Below, piece after piece: positions 34,980-42,219 of a stretch of 64,000 nt of DNA. Within the stretch, counting starts at the first letter, position 1; each line of letters begins with the position of its first letter. The notes under the pieces are model-generated. The model saw only the letters and a list, made by a program, of their open reading frames with translations, was not told the origin of the DNA and made no database searches. This stretch comes from Pseudomonas entomophila (lineage in GTDB: Bacteria > Pseudomonadota > Gammaproteobacteria > Pseudomonadales > Pseudomonadaceae), in contig NZ_JARPQB010000015.1 in NCBI RefSeq assembly GCF_029478665.1, positions 62,001 to 126,000 of the forward strand. Direction: 5' to 3'. A program made the translations under genes and the position numbers.

Positions 34980-36302
34980 TCAGGCCGCCGCGGCCAGGGC
35001 GTGGCGCCGGCCGCTGGCCAGGTGCACGGCCATGGCCAGCGCGGCGACCGCGCCGGGGATGGCGAAGGCGATGAAATTCAGTTGCAGCGGCAGGTTGATG
35101 CCCATCAGCGCGCCACCGAGCAGCGGGCCGACGATGGCGCCGTTGCGGCCGATGCCGGAGGCCCAGCCGAGGCCGGTGGAACGCACCGAAAGGCCATAGA
35201 GCTGGGCCGCGCCGGCATACAGCAGGATCTGCGTGCCGATGGTGCTGGCGCCGGCGACGAAGATCAGCAGGTACAGCACCGGCATCGGGCTGTTCACCCC
35301 CAGCAGGCTGATCGACAGCGCGGCGGCGATAAAGAACGCCACCTTGACCTTGACCAGGTTGTAGCGGTCGCCCAGCCAGCCGCCGAAGATCGCCCCGGCC
35401 ATGCCGCCGAAGTTCAGCACCAGCAGGAACGACAGGCTCGAACCCAGGCTGTAGCCGGCGTTGGCCATCAGCTTGGGCAGCCACGAGCTCAGCGCGTAGA
35501 CCATCAGCAGGCAGCAGAAGAACGCCAGCCACAGGGCCAGGGTGCGCACCGCCAGGCCATCGCGGAACAGCGCCAGCACCGTGGTGCCCTGGGCTTTCCT
35601 GTCCTGCGCCTGAAGCTGGTCGTCGGCTTGCACGTCGCAGGTCGGATCGAGGCGCTTGAGCAGCGTGCGAGCCTCTTGCTGGCGACCCTGGCGCACCAGG
35701 AAACCGATGGACTCAGGCAGGTAGTAGAGGATCACCGGCAGCAACAGCAATGGCACGGCGCCGGCGAAGAACATCGACTCCCAGCCTAAGCGCGGCAGCA
35801 GGAAAATGCCGACGCCCGCCGAAAGCATGCCGCCCAGCGAATAGCCGCTGAACATGATCGCCACCAGGGTGCTGCGCAGGCGCTTGGGCGCGTATTCGTT
35901 CATCAGCGCCACGGCATTGGGCATCAACCCGCCGCAGCCCAATCCGGCGAAGAAGCGATAGATGCCGAACTCGCTGGGGCTGCTGGCAAAGCCATTGAGG
36001 ATGGTCGCCCCGGAGAACAGCGCGAAGCAGATGGCGATGCCTTTCTTGCGCCCGATTCGATCAGCCAGGCTGCCGAACGCCAGCGCGCCGAACATCATCC
36101 CGAACAGCGCGTAGCTGCCCAGGGCGCCGGCCTGCAACGGCGTCAGTCCCCATTCCTTCATGATCACCGGCAGCACCACGCCATAGATGAACAGGTCGTA
36201 GCCGTCGAAGATCAGCAGCAGGCCGCACCAGGCCATGACCATCCAGTGGAAGGGGGTGAAGCGGGCGTTGTCGATGATCGGGTGGACGTCGAGTGTTCGC
36301 AT
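34980..36302 (-). CDS. benK: Benzoate MFS transporter BenK
   Basis: A 440-residue, 12-helix aromatic acid:H+ symporter (AAHS) family protein. The loop 2-3 signature GSLADRIGRKKG and the DGYDLFIYG motif of TM1 (Asp important in PcaK and BenK) are present, as are PESIGFLVRQGRQQEA and the GWASGIGRNGAIVGPLLGG block. It imports benzoate. ATG at 36302 was chosen; a perfect AAnAAnAA tract lies 14-25 bases upstream. Placed between benD and catB. Confidence 0.93.
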   Translation of the reverse strand: MRTLDVHPIIDNARFTPFHWMVMAWCGLLLIFDGYDLFIYGVVLPVIMKEWGLTPLQAGALGSYALFGMMFGALAFGSLADRIGRKKGIAICFALFSGATILNGFASSPSEFGIYRFFAGLGCGGLMPNAVALMNEYAPKRLRSTLVAIMFSGYSLGGMLSAGVGIFLLPRLGWESMFFAGAVPLLLLPVILYYLPESIGFLVRQGRQQEARTLLKRLDPTCDVQADDQLQAQDRKAQGTTVLALFRDGLAVRTLALWLAFFCCLLMVYALSSWLPKLMANAGYSLGSSLSFLLVLNFGGMAGAIFGGWLGDRYNLVKVKVAFFIAAALSISLLGVNSPMPVLYLLIFVAGASTIGTQILLYAGAAQLYGLSVRSTGLGWASGIGRNGAIVGPLLGGALMGINLPLQLNFIAFAIPGAVAALAMAVHLASGRRHALAAAA

Positions 36303-36315
36303 GGCATCTGTCTCA

Positions 36316-36327
36316 TTTGTTTTTGTT
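36316..36327 (-). promoter_or_regulatory. Crc/Hfq-type A-rich motif before benK
   Basis: On the mRNA strand AACAAAAACAAA (AAn repeated four times) lies 14-25 bases before the benK ATG. Hfq with Crc binds AAnAAnAA tracts near start sites and blocks translation under catabolite repression in P. putida. Confidence 0.6.
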
Positions 36328-36358
36328 GTGTGATGAGCAAACCTTGCCGGGGCGGCCT

Positions 36359-37120
36359 TCAGCCGAGGTCGCCACCGCCCACCGGCAGGGTCACGCCGGT
36401 GATGTACGAGGCCTCGTCGGAGGCCAGGAAGAGGATCGCGCCGACCTGTTCGTCGAGGCTGCCGTAGCGCTTCATCAGGCTGCTGGCCACGGTCTGGTCG
36501 ACGATCTGCTGATACCAGCCCCGCTCCTGTTCGCTCTGCTGGGCTTCGTTGCGGGGAATGCGCCGGGGCGGCGCCTCGGTGCCGCCGGGGGCGGTGGCAT
36601 TGACCCGGATGCCGCGCCCGGCGGTCTCGAACGCCAGGCACGCGGTAAGCGCGTTGACGCCGCCCTTGGCCGCGCCGTAGGGCACGCGGTTGACGCCACG
36701 GGTGGCGATGGACGAGACGTTGACGATGGCGCCGCTGCCGCGTTCGAGCATGTACGGCAGCGCGGCGTGGCAGCACCACAACGTGGGGAACAGCGAGCGG
36801 CGCACTTCGGCCTCGATCTGCTCGACCTCATAGTGTTCGAAGGGCTTGGCCCAGATCGTGCCGCCAACGTTGTTGACCAGGATGTCGAGGCGGCCGAAGG
36901 TGTCCACCGCGTCGGCCATGACCCGGGCGCAGTCGTCGTGGCGCTCCAGGTCGGCGGTCAGGGTGAGCACGCCTTCGCCGGCCAGCTCGTGGACCAGCTC
37001 GGAGCGGTCCACCGCCACCACCTGCGCGCCTTCGGCCTTGAGCCGCCAGCACACGGCGCGGCCGATGCCCTGGGCGGCGCCGGTGACCAGGGCGACCTTG
37101 CCTTGGAATCTTGGGTTCAT
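36359..37120 (-). CDS. benD: Benzoate diol dehydrogenase BenD
   Basis: A 253-residue SDR that oxidises and decarboxylates the benzoate cis-diol (2-hydro-1,2-dihydroxybenzoate) to catechol. TGAAQGIG is at residues 13-20, Ser in NVSSIATRG at about 136 and Y148-x3-K152 (YGAAK). The distinctive NATAPGGTEAPPRR segment and the VTLPVGGGDLG end are those of BenD/XylL. It follows benC after 204 bp that contain a REP pair. Confidence 0.93.
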   Translation of the reverse strand: MNPRFQGKVALVTGAAQGIGRAVCWRLKAEGAQVVAVDRSELVHELAGEGVLTLTADLERHDDCARVMADAVDTFGRLDILVNNVGGTIWAKPFEHYEVEQIEAEVRRSLFPTLWCCHAALPYMLERGSGAIVNVSSIATRGVNRVPYGAAKGGVNALTACLAFETAGRGIRVNATAPGGTEAPPRRIPRNEAQQSEQERGWYQQIVDQTVASSLMKRYGSLDEQVGAILFLASDEASYITGVTLPVGGGDLG

Positions 37121-37163
37121 ATGTCGTTCTCCATCGCCACGCTGTTGGACCTGCTGGCCTCTT

Positions 37164-37231
37164 CGCGGATGAATCCGCTCCTACAAGGGCCGCGCCGGCC
37201 TCAACCGTAGGAGCCGGCTTTGCCGGCGAAT
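37164..37231. repeat. Mixed REP pair inside the operon (benC/benD gap)
   Basis: A GCGGATGAATCCGCTCCTAC copy (37164-37186) faces a GTAGGAGCCGGCTTTGCCGG copy (37207-37231). The two arms belong to different sequence variants, so only the ends can pair. Confidence 0.82.
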
Positions 37232-37324
37232 GGGCCCGTGCAGTCAACGCAAGACAGTGGCGTTGTTGCATGAGAAAAAAGAGGCCGCCCTCACCCGCAC
37301 GATGCGGACAGCCCCGTGAAAACC

Positions 37325-38335
37325 TCAGGCCGCCGCGGCGAACTTCTCGAAGTAGAAGTTGGCCGGGTTGATGCCCTGCTCGCGCAGGTATTGGCTGACC
37401 GCCTCGACCATCGGCGGCGGCCCGCACAAGTACACATCCACGTCGCCGTCGTTGAGGTGGCCCGGCGCGATGTGCTGGGTCACATAGCCCTTCTGCGGGT
37501 ACTGGCTGTCGGGGTTGGCCACACAGGCGCTGAAGGTGAAGTTGGCAATCCGCGCGGCCAGGGCCTGCAGGCGGTCCAGCTCGACCAGGTCGAAGTCGTT
37601 GGTGACGCCGTAGATCAGGTGCAGCGGGTGCGCGCTGCCCTGCTCGGCGATCTTCTCCAGCATCGCGGTGAACGGCGCCAGGCCCGTGCCGCCGGCCAGC
37701 AGCAACAGTGGGCGCTGGATCGGACGCAGGTAGAAACTGCCCAGGGGGCCGGCCAGGGTCATGCTGTCGCCGGCCTTGGCCAGGCCGGTCAGGAAGCTGC
37801 TCATCAGCCCCCCTGGCACATTGCGGATCAAGAAGCTGACCTCGCCATCCTTCTGCAGCGAGCTGAACGAATAGGCGCGGCTCTGCTCGCTGCCCGGCAC
37901 CTTGAGGTTGACGTACTGGCCCGGCAGGAACGCCAGCCGGCTCAGCGCCTCGCCCTTGATCGACAGGGCGATGGTGCTCGCCGACAACTGGCGCACGTCG
38001 CTGATGGCCGCCTCGAAGCTGGCCTGTTCGGTCTTGCACACTTGCGATGAGGCAGGGATGCGCACCACGCAGTCCGACTCGGCGCGCATCTGGCAGGTCA
38101 GCACGTAGCCCTCGGCGATCTCGTCCTCGCTCAGGGCGTCCTCGATGAAGTTGTCGCCCAGGTCATAGCGCCCCGATTCAGCCCTGCACTTGCAGGTGCC
38201 ACAAGCGCCGTCACGGCAGTCCAGCGGAATGTTGATGCCCTGGCGGTAGGCGGCGTCGGCCACGGTCTCATGGCCGTCGGCGTCGATGAAACGGGTGACC
38301 CCGTCTTCGAAATTCAGTGCGATCTGGAAGCTCAT
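37325..38335 (-). CDS. benC: Benzoate 1,2-dioxygenase reductase BenC
   Basis: A 336-residue electron-transfer protein. Residues 1-95 are a plant-type [2Fe-2S] ferredoxin with ligands C40, C45, C48 and C81 (LDCRDGACGTCKC, VLTCQ). Residues 105-205 form an FAD domain (RAYSFSS, GGLMSSFL) and the rest an NAD domain (LLAGGTGLAPF, YLCGPPPMVEAV). It passes electrons from NADH to BenAB. ATG at 38335; the upstream extension has no ribosome site. 66 bp after benB. Confidence 0.94.
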   Translation of the reverse strand: MSFQIALNFEDGVTRFIDADGHETVADAAYRQGINIPLDCRDGACGTCKCRAESGRYDLGDNFIEDALSEDEIAEGYVLTCQMRAESDCVVRIPASSQVCKTEQASFEAAISDVRQLSASTIALSIKGEALSRLAFLPGQYVNLKVPGSEQSRAYSFSSLQKDGEVSFLIRNVPGGLMSSFLTGLAKAGDSMTLAGPLGSFYLRPIQRPLLLLAGGTGLAPFTAMLEKIAEQGSAHPLHLIYGVTNDFDLVELDRLQALAARIANFTFSACVANPDSQYPQKGYVTQHIAPGHLNDGDVDVYLCGPPPMVEAVSQYLREQGINPANFYFEKFAAAA

Positions 38336-38401
38336 GTTGCACCTCGCGGGCGAGCCTGCCCGCGGCGCGCCGCAGGGCACGCCGACAGGCTCGGCCTTGG
38401 A

Positions 38402-38887
38402 TCAGATGTGGTAGATGTCGATGACCTGGCGCACGTAGTCGTTCTTCAGCACCACCTTCTTCGCCTTGATCAGTGGCTGCTCGCCGCGCAGGTCGAGGGT
38501 GTAGAAACTGCTGCCGAAGTAGCTGTCGGTGGTCTTGTAGCGAAAGCTCAGGGTGTGCCAGTTGAAGCGCACCTGGCACATGCCCTCGCCCGCCTCGACG
38601 ACCTCGATGTTGCTGAGGTTGTGCGAGGTGCGGGTGTCCGGCACGGTGGCGCTGGAGCGCTCGGTCTTGATGCGGAACACCCGGTCTTCCAGGCCGCCAC
38701 GGTTGCCGTACCAGATCAGCGAGATCTCGCTCTGCGGGTCCTCGGTCAAGCGGTCGTCGTCATCCCAGGATGGCATCCAGAACGTCGCGTCGCTGGCGTA
38801 CAACTCCAGCCACTGGTCCCACTGGGCGTCGTCCAGGTAGCGCGCCTCGCGGTAGAGGAAATCGCGCACGGTGTCATGCAGGCTCAT
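38402..38887 (-). CDS. benB: Benzoate 1,2-dioxygenase small subunit BenB
   Basis: A 161-residue ring-hydroxylating dioxygenase beta subunit with the cystatin-like fold pattern ([55 protein letters not shown]). It forms the structural half of the oxygenase. Its ATG overlaps the benA stop by four bases (ATGA), coupling translation of the subunits. Confidence 0.94.
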   Translation of the reverse strand: MSLHDTVRDFLYREARYLDDAQWDQWLELYASDATFWMPSWDDDDRLTEDPQSEISLIWYGNRGGLEDRVFRIKTERSSATVPDTRTSHNLSNIEVVEAGEGMCQVRFNWHTLSFRYKTTDSYFGSSFYTLDLRGEQPLIKAKKVVLKNDYVRQVIDIYHI

Positions 38888-40242
38888 TGCACGGCCTCCA
38901 CGGGGATCAGTCGGGTTTCCTGTTCCAGGGCCTTGAGCATGGTGTCCTGCCAGTACTTGTGCTGCAGCACGAACAGCCCTTCGTCCTCGGTGCGCACACC
39001 CGACAGCAGCGGTTTCAGTGCAATCTCGCGGGCCGCCTCGTCGGCGCCCTCGATCCAGTGCCGGGCGCCGCGGGACATGTCGTTCCAGCCGGCGCCCGCG
39101 CCGTAACCGGTCTGGCACGAGCGGAACTCCTCCAGGTCGTCCGGGGTGGCCATGCCGCTGACGTTGAAGAAGTCCTCGTACTGGCGGATACGGCTGGCAC
39201 GGGCCTCGGGGCTCTCGCCCTTGGGCGCGATGCAGTAGATGGTGATCTCGGTCTTGTTCACCGAGATCGGCCGGGCGATGCGGATCTGCGAGCTGAACTG
39301 GTCCATCAGGTACACGTTCGGGTACAGGCACAGGTTGCGCGAGTTCTCGATCATCCAGTCGGCGCGGGCCTGGCCGAAGTCGGCGGCCAGTTGCTCGCGG
39401 TGCGCGTAGGCCGGGCGATCCTCGGGGTTGGCCCAGCGGGTCCACAGCAGCAGGTGGCCGTGGTCGAAGGAGTAGAAGCCCCCGCCTTGCTTGGCCCAGC
39501 CGCCGGCGCTCATGGTCTTGATCTCGTCACCCGCCTCGCGCTGCTTGCGCTGGTTCTGGGTGGCGGCGTAGTTCCAGTGCACGGAGCTGACGTGGTAGCC
39601 GTCGGCGCCGTTCTCGGCGGTGAGCTTCCAGTTGCCTTCGTAGATGTAGGAGCTTGCGCCGCGCAGCACTTCCAGGCCTTCGGGGGACTGGTCGACGATC
39701 ATGTCGATGATCTTCGCCGACTCACCCAGGTGCTCGACCAGCGGCTTGACGTCGGCATTGAGGCTGCCGAACAGGAAGCCCCGGTACGACTCGAAACGGG
39801 CGACCTTGGTCAGGTCGTGGGAGCCGTCGCAGTTGAAGCTGTCGGGGTAGCCGGCGTTGCTCGGGTCCTTGACCTTGAGCAGCTTGCCGCTGTTGTTGAA
39901 GGTCCAGCCGTGGAACGGGCAGGTGTAGCTGGCGCGGTTGCCGCGCTTGTGCCGGCAGAGCATCGCGCCGCGGTGGCTGCAGGCATTGAGGAAGGCGTTG
40001 AGCACGCCGTCCTTGTTGCGCGCGATGAAGATCGGCTGGCGCCCCATGGTCAGGGTGAGGAAGTCGTTGTTCTCGGGGATCTGGCTTTCATGGGCCAGGT
40101 AGAGCCAGTTGCCCTCGAAGATGTGCTTCATCTCCAGGTCGAACAGGCGCGGGTCGGTGAACATCTCCCGCTTGCAGCGATAAACGCCCTTCTCCCGGTC
40201 ATCCTCGAGCAAGGCGTTGAGATAGTCGATTCCCAGGGACAT
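38884..40242 (-). CDS. benA: Benzoate 1,2-dioxygenase large subunit BenA
   Basis: A 452-residue ring-hydroxylating oxygenase alpha subunit. The Rieske ligands are C88-x-H90 (ACSHRG) and C108-x2-H111 (CPFHGW). The mononuclear iron site includes H217 and H222 (GYHVSSVH) with bridging D214. It adds O2 to benzoate to give the 1,2-cis-diol. The start is set at 40242, because GGAGG stands ten bases upstream; an upstream ATG at 40257 lies within the Crc motif and has no ribosome site. First gene of benABCDK-catBCA-benEF. Confidence 0.95.
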   Translation of the reverse strand: MSLGIDYLNALLEDDREKGVYRCKREMFTDPRLFDLEMKHIFEGNWLYLAHESQIPENNDFLTLTMGRQPIFIARNKDGVLNAFLNACSHRGAMLCRHKRGNRASYTCPFHGWTFNNSGKLLKVKDPSNAGYPDSFNCDGSHDLTKVARFESYRGFLFGSLNADVKPLVEHLGESAKIIDMIVDQSPEGLEVLRGASSYIYEGNWKLTAENGADGYHVSSVHWNYAATQNQRKQREAGDEIKTMSAGGWAKQGGGFYSFDHGHLLLWTRWANPEDRPAYAHREQLAADFGQARADWMIENSRNLCLYPNVYLMDQFSSQIRIARPISVNKTEITIYCIAPKGESPEARASRIRQYEDFFNVSGMATPDDLEEFRSCQTGYGAGAGWNDMSRGARHWIEGADEAAREIALKPLLSGVRTEDEGLFVLQHKYWQDTMLKALEQETRLIPVEAVQ

Positions 40243-40256
40243 GGCCAGGGCCTCCA

Positions 40257-40267
40257 TTGTTATTGTT
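40257..40267 (-). promoter_or_regulatory. Crc/Hfq-type A-rich motif before benA
   Basis: AACAATAACAA on the mRNA strand, just upstream of the GGAGG of benA. The same AACAATAA-type run stands at this place in the xylene meta-operon promoter Pm leader. Crc is known to repress ben genes in P. putida. Confidence 0.65.
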
Positions 40268-40278
40268 CAGGCCGGGTC

Positions 40279-40341
40279 AGGTTAGGTCCGAGGATGAGGC
40301 GCCGATATCCGGATCGTGCAGAGTGCTATCCGTTTTGTGCA
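40279..40341 (-). promoter_or_regulatory. Pb promoter with two BenR/XylS boxes
   Basis: Two perfect TGCA-N6-GGNTA half-sites on the minus strand: TGCACAAAACGGATA (40341-40327) and TGCACGATCCGGATA (40320-40306), 21 bp apart. The proximal GGATA is followed after 21 bases by a -10-like TAACCT (40284-40279). Box phasing and -10 distance are those of the XylS-dependent Pm promoter. An AraC/XylS-type activator with benzoate should drive the ben-cat operon; its gene is not in the window. Confidence 0.88.
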
Positions 40342-40384
40342 GTCATCGCCCAGCACAATCTGTTCTGAACCAACGTCTGCCCCT

Positions 40385-40499
40385 GTAGGAGCGGCCTTGT
40401 GCCGCGAAAGGGCCGCATAGCGGCCCCGGCGATCTTTGCTGGACACTGGAATCCTGGGGCCGCTGCGCAGCCCTTTCGCGGCACAAGGCCGCTCCTACA
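40385..40499. repeat. Large REP pair with extended arms
   Basis: GTAGGAGCGGCCTTGTGCCG at 40385 continues into GCGAAAGGGCCGC and is mirrored up to 40499. Arms of about 40 bases pair with few mismatches (GGCC/GGCC type core), longer than the other REP pairs here. It separates the divergent benA and leader-peptide units. Confidence 0.88.
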
Positions 40500-40587
40500 G
40501 GGATCGCGTAAGGCTCAGGGAGAGCGGGTTTACCCGCGAATCAGGTGACACGGTGCAAGAGGCAATCAGCGCGATAGCAATTACCCA

Positions 40588-40617
40588 TTGAACGCCAAGG
40601 CCAAGGTGCAGTAAGCT
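40588..40617 (+). promoter_or_regulatory. Candidate sigma-70 promoter of the leader/DAHP synthase unit
   Basis: TTGAAC (40588-40593) and TAAGCT (40612-40617) with an 18-bp spacer, 25 bp upstream of the first leader peptide start. Confidence 0.4.
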
Positions 40618-40641
40618 CGGGCACATTCACTGGAGAGCAAC

Positions 40642-40761
40642 ATGTCGAAACAAACCCGCAACCACGCCAACCACACCGGTCGCACCGCGCGCCCTGTGCT
40701 GGCCGTTGCCGGTCGTAACGCCGTTGCCAGCTTTTATTTTGGGTATTGGTTTAGCCACTAG
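40642..40761 (+). CDS. Leader peptide 1, aromatic-rich C-terminus
   Basis: A 39-codon reading frame with a good ribosome site (TGGAGAGCAAC before ATG). The bulk is basic and of no known family, but it ends in SFYFGYWFSH: six aromatic residues within seven codons, directly before the stop. A GGCGCC-bounded hairpin region and a perfect rho-independent terminator follow (40821-40859). This is the layout of phe/trp attenuator peptides, where stalling on scarce aminoacyl-tRNA prevents terminator formation. Codons are Phe TTT/TTT/TTT, Tyr TAT/TAT and Trp TGG. Likely controls the DAHP synthase at 41102. Confidence 0.8.
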   Translation: MSKQTRNHANHTGRTARPVLAVAGRNAVASFYFGYWFSH

Positions 40762-40820
40762 GCGCCGCTGATACTCAACCGGCGCCCACCTTCGAGGGGC
40801 CGCCGAACATGAGAATACTC

Positions 40821-40859
40821 AAACCCCCGGTCGGCTCCCCGACCGGGGGTTTTGCTTTT
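40821..40859 (+). terminator. Attenuator-type rho-independent terminator
   Basis: A perfect 14-bp stem (AAACCCCCGGTCGG / CCGACCGGGGGTTT) with a CTCC loop, followed by TGCTTTT. It lies 60 bp after the stop of leader peptide 1 and upstream of leader peptide 2 and the DAHP synthase gene, so it can only make sense as a conditional terminator. Confidence 0.88.
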
Positions 40860-40901
40860 CCAGGCCAACGAAAAACACCGATTCAGACTGAGGACCGATT
40901 C

Positions 40902-41051
40902 ATGAACTACGCCAACTACTGCTACGCCAACACCTATACCTGGCGATTTAGCCAATCCCGTTCGGGCCAGCCTGCCGCCTCCGTTCGGTCGATTTCCGGT
41001 GGCATTGCCGCACAACAACCCCATTTGACGATCAGTCGAACACCTCGATAG
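40902..41051 (+). CDS. Leader peptide 2, Tyr-rich N-terminus
   Basis: A 49-codon frame with ribosome site GAGGAC nine bases before the ATG. It starts MNYANYCYANTYTWRF: four Tyr, one Trp and one Phe in sixteen residues. The remainder has no recognised features. It ends 50 bp before the DAHP synthase start. It lies after the attenuator, so it would be translated only in the read-through mRNA and could add a second, Tyr-sensing layer of control. A longer in-frame start at 40809 overlaps the terminator stem and is less likely. Confidence 0.65.
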   Translation: MNYANYCYANTYTWRFSQSRSGQPAASVRSISGGIAAQQPHLTISRTPR

Positions 41052-41101
41052 GGCCGACCGCGCGGGCCAGAACCCGCCGTCCGCCCAGGGAAATACACGC
41101 C

Positions 41102-42169
41102 ATGCAAGCCACCCACCTCGCCCTGCCCCTGACTCAACCGCAAGCGGCCAACACCACCGTCAGCCAACGCTTGCCCAGCCCGCACCTGCTCAAGCAGCAG
41201 ATGCCGCTGCCCACCGAACTCGCCCAGCAAGTCCAGGCGCACCGCCAGGCGATCCGCGCCATCCTCGAAGGCCGCGACGAGCGCCTGCTGGTGGTCGTCG
41301 GCCCATGCTCGATCCACGACCCGCGCTCGGCCCTGGAATACGCCGACCGCCTGGCCGCCCTCAGCCGCGAAGTCGACGACAAGCTGCTGCTGGTGATGCG
41401 CGCCTACGTCGAGAAGCCCCGCACCACCGTGGGCTGGAAAGGCCTGGCCTACGACCCGCACCTGGATGGTAGCGACGACATGCACGCCGGCATCGCCCTG
41501 TCCCGCGGCCTGATGCTGAGCATGATCGAACGCGGCCTGCCGATCGCCACCGAGCTGCTGCAACCGATGGCCGCCGGCTACTTCGACGACCTGCTGGGCT
41601 GGGCCGCCATCGGCGCGCGCACCACCGAGTCGCAGATCCACCGCGAGATGGTCAGTGGCCTGGAGCTGCCCGTGGGCTTCAAGAACGGCACCGACGGCGG
41701 CATCGGCATCGCCTGCGACGCCATGCGCAGCGCCGCCCACCCACACCGGCATTTCGGCATGGACGCGCAGGGCCATCCGGCGATCATCGAGACCCTCGGC
41801 AACCCGGACACGCATTTGGTGCTGCGCGGCGGCCACCAGGGCCCGAACTACGACGCCACCCGCATCGCCCAGGCGCGCCAGGGGCTGGCCAAGGCCGGGC
41901 TGCAGGCGCGGATCATGGTCGACTGCAGCCATGCCAACAGTGGCAAGGACCCGGCGCGCCAGCCGGCGGTGTTCGAGGAGGTGCTGCAGCAACGCCTGGC
42001 CGGTGACCGCTCGATCGTCGGCATGATGATCGAGGGGCACCTGTTCGAGGGCTGCCAGGCGCTGGGCAAGGGCGCGCTGAAATACGGGGTATCCATTACC
42101 GATGGCTGCCTGGGCTGGGAAAGCACCGAGCACCTGCTCAAGCACGCTGCCGAACAGCTGCGTCGGTAG
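41102..42169 (+). CDS. 3-deoxy-7-phosphoheptulonate (DAHP) synthase, class I
   Basis: A 355-residue type I-alpha DAHP synthase of the AroF/AroG/AroH group. It has the PEP/metal motifs VVVGPCSIHDP (about 60-70), MRAYVEKPRTTVGWKG (about 99-114), VGFKNGTDG, RGGHQGPNYD and MVDCSHANSGKD. It condenses PEP with erythrose-4-phosphate, the first step to aromatic amino acids. Which amino acid inhibits it cannot be read reliably. The two upstream peptides and terminator indicate transcription attenuation by aromatic aminoacyl-tRNA supply. Confidence 0.93.
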   Translation: MQATHLALPLTQPQAANTTVSQRLPSPHLLKQQMPLPTELAQQVQAHRQAIRAILEGRDERLLVVVGPCSIHDPRSALEYADRLAALSREVDDKLLLVMRAYVEKPRTTVGWKGLAYDPHLDGSDDMHAGIALSRGLMLSMIERGLPIATELLQPMAAGYFDDLLGWAAIGARTTESQIHREMVSGLELPVGFKNGTDGGIGIACDAMRSAAHPHRHFGMDAQGHPAIIETLGNPDTHLVLRGGHQGPNYDATRIAQARQGLAKAGLQARIMVDCSHANSGKDPARQPAVFEEVLQQRLAGDRSIVGMMIEGHLFEGCQALGKGALKYGVSITDGCLGWESTEHLLKHAAEQLRR

Positions 42170-42181
42170 CGCTACGCGTGC

Positions 42182-42219
42182 GCAGTCAGTGGCGCCCGTC
42201 AGCCGACGCCACTTACTGC
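42182..42219. terminator. Hairpin between convergent genes
   Basis: GCAGT-C-AGTGGCG is mirrored by CGCCACT-T-ACTGC around a 12-base loop, between the DAHP synthase stop and the stop of the convergent secreted-protein gene, whose TAA (42213-42215) lies in the right arm. There is no T tract, so the role as bidirectional terminator is tentative. Confidence 0.45.

Larger units (their letters stand above)
40342..40641. other. Gap between Pb and the DAHP synthase leader, 300 bp
   Basis: It contains a large REP pair (40385-40499) and a possible sigma-70 promoter (40588-40617) for the leader peptides downstream. No ORF with support; in particular no benR, which usually lies next to benA. Confidence 0.65.

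Noticed and set aside
40243..40257. Upstream ATG (40257) as the benA start
   Set aside because: No ribosome site; it overlaps the A-rich Crc motif. The ATG at 40242 has GGAGG at the right distance and gives the usual BenA length.
40809..41051. Single 80-codon gene in place of leader peptide 2
   Set aside because: Its first 30 codons run through the terminator stem and loop and no ribosome site precedes 40809, whereas GAGGAC stands before the internal ATG at 40902.
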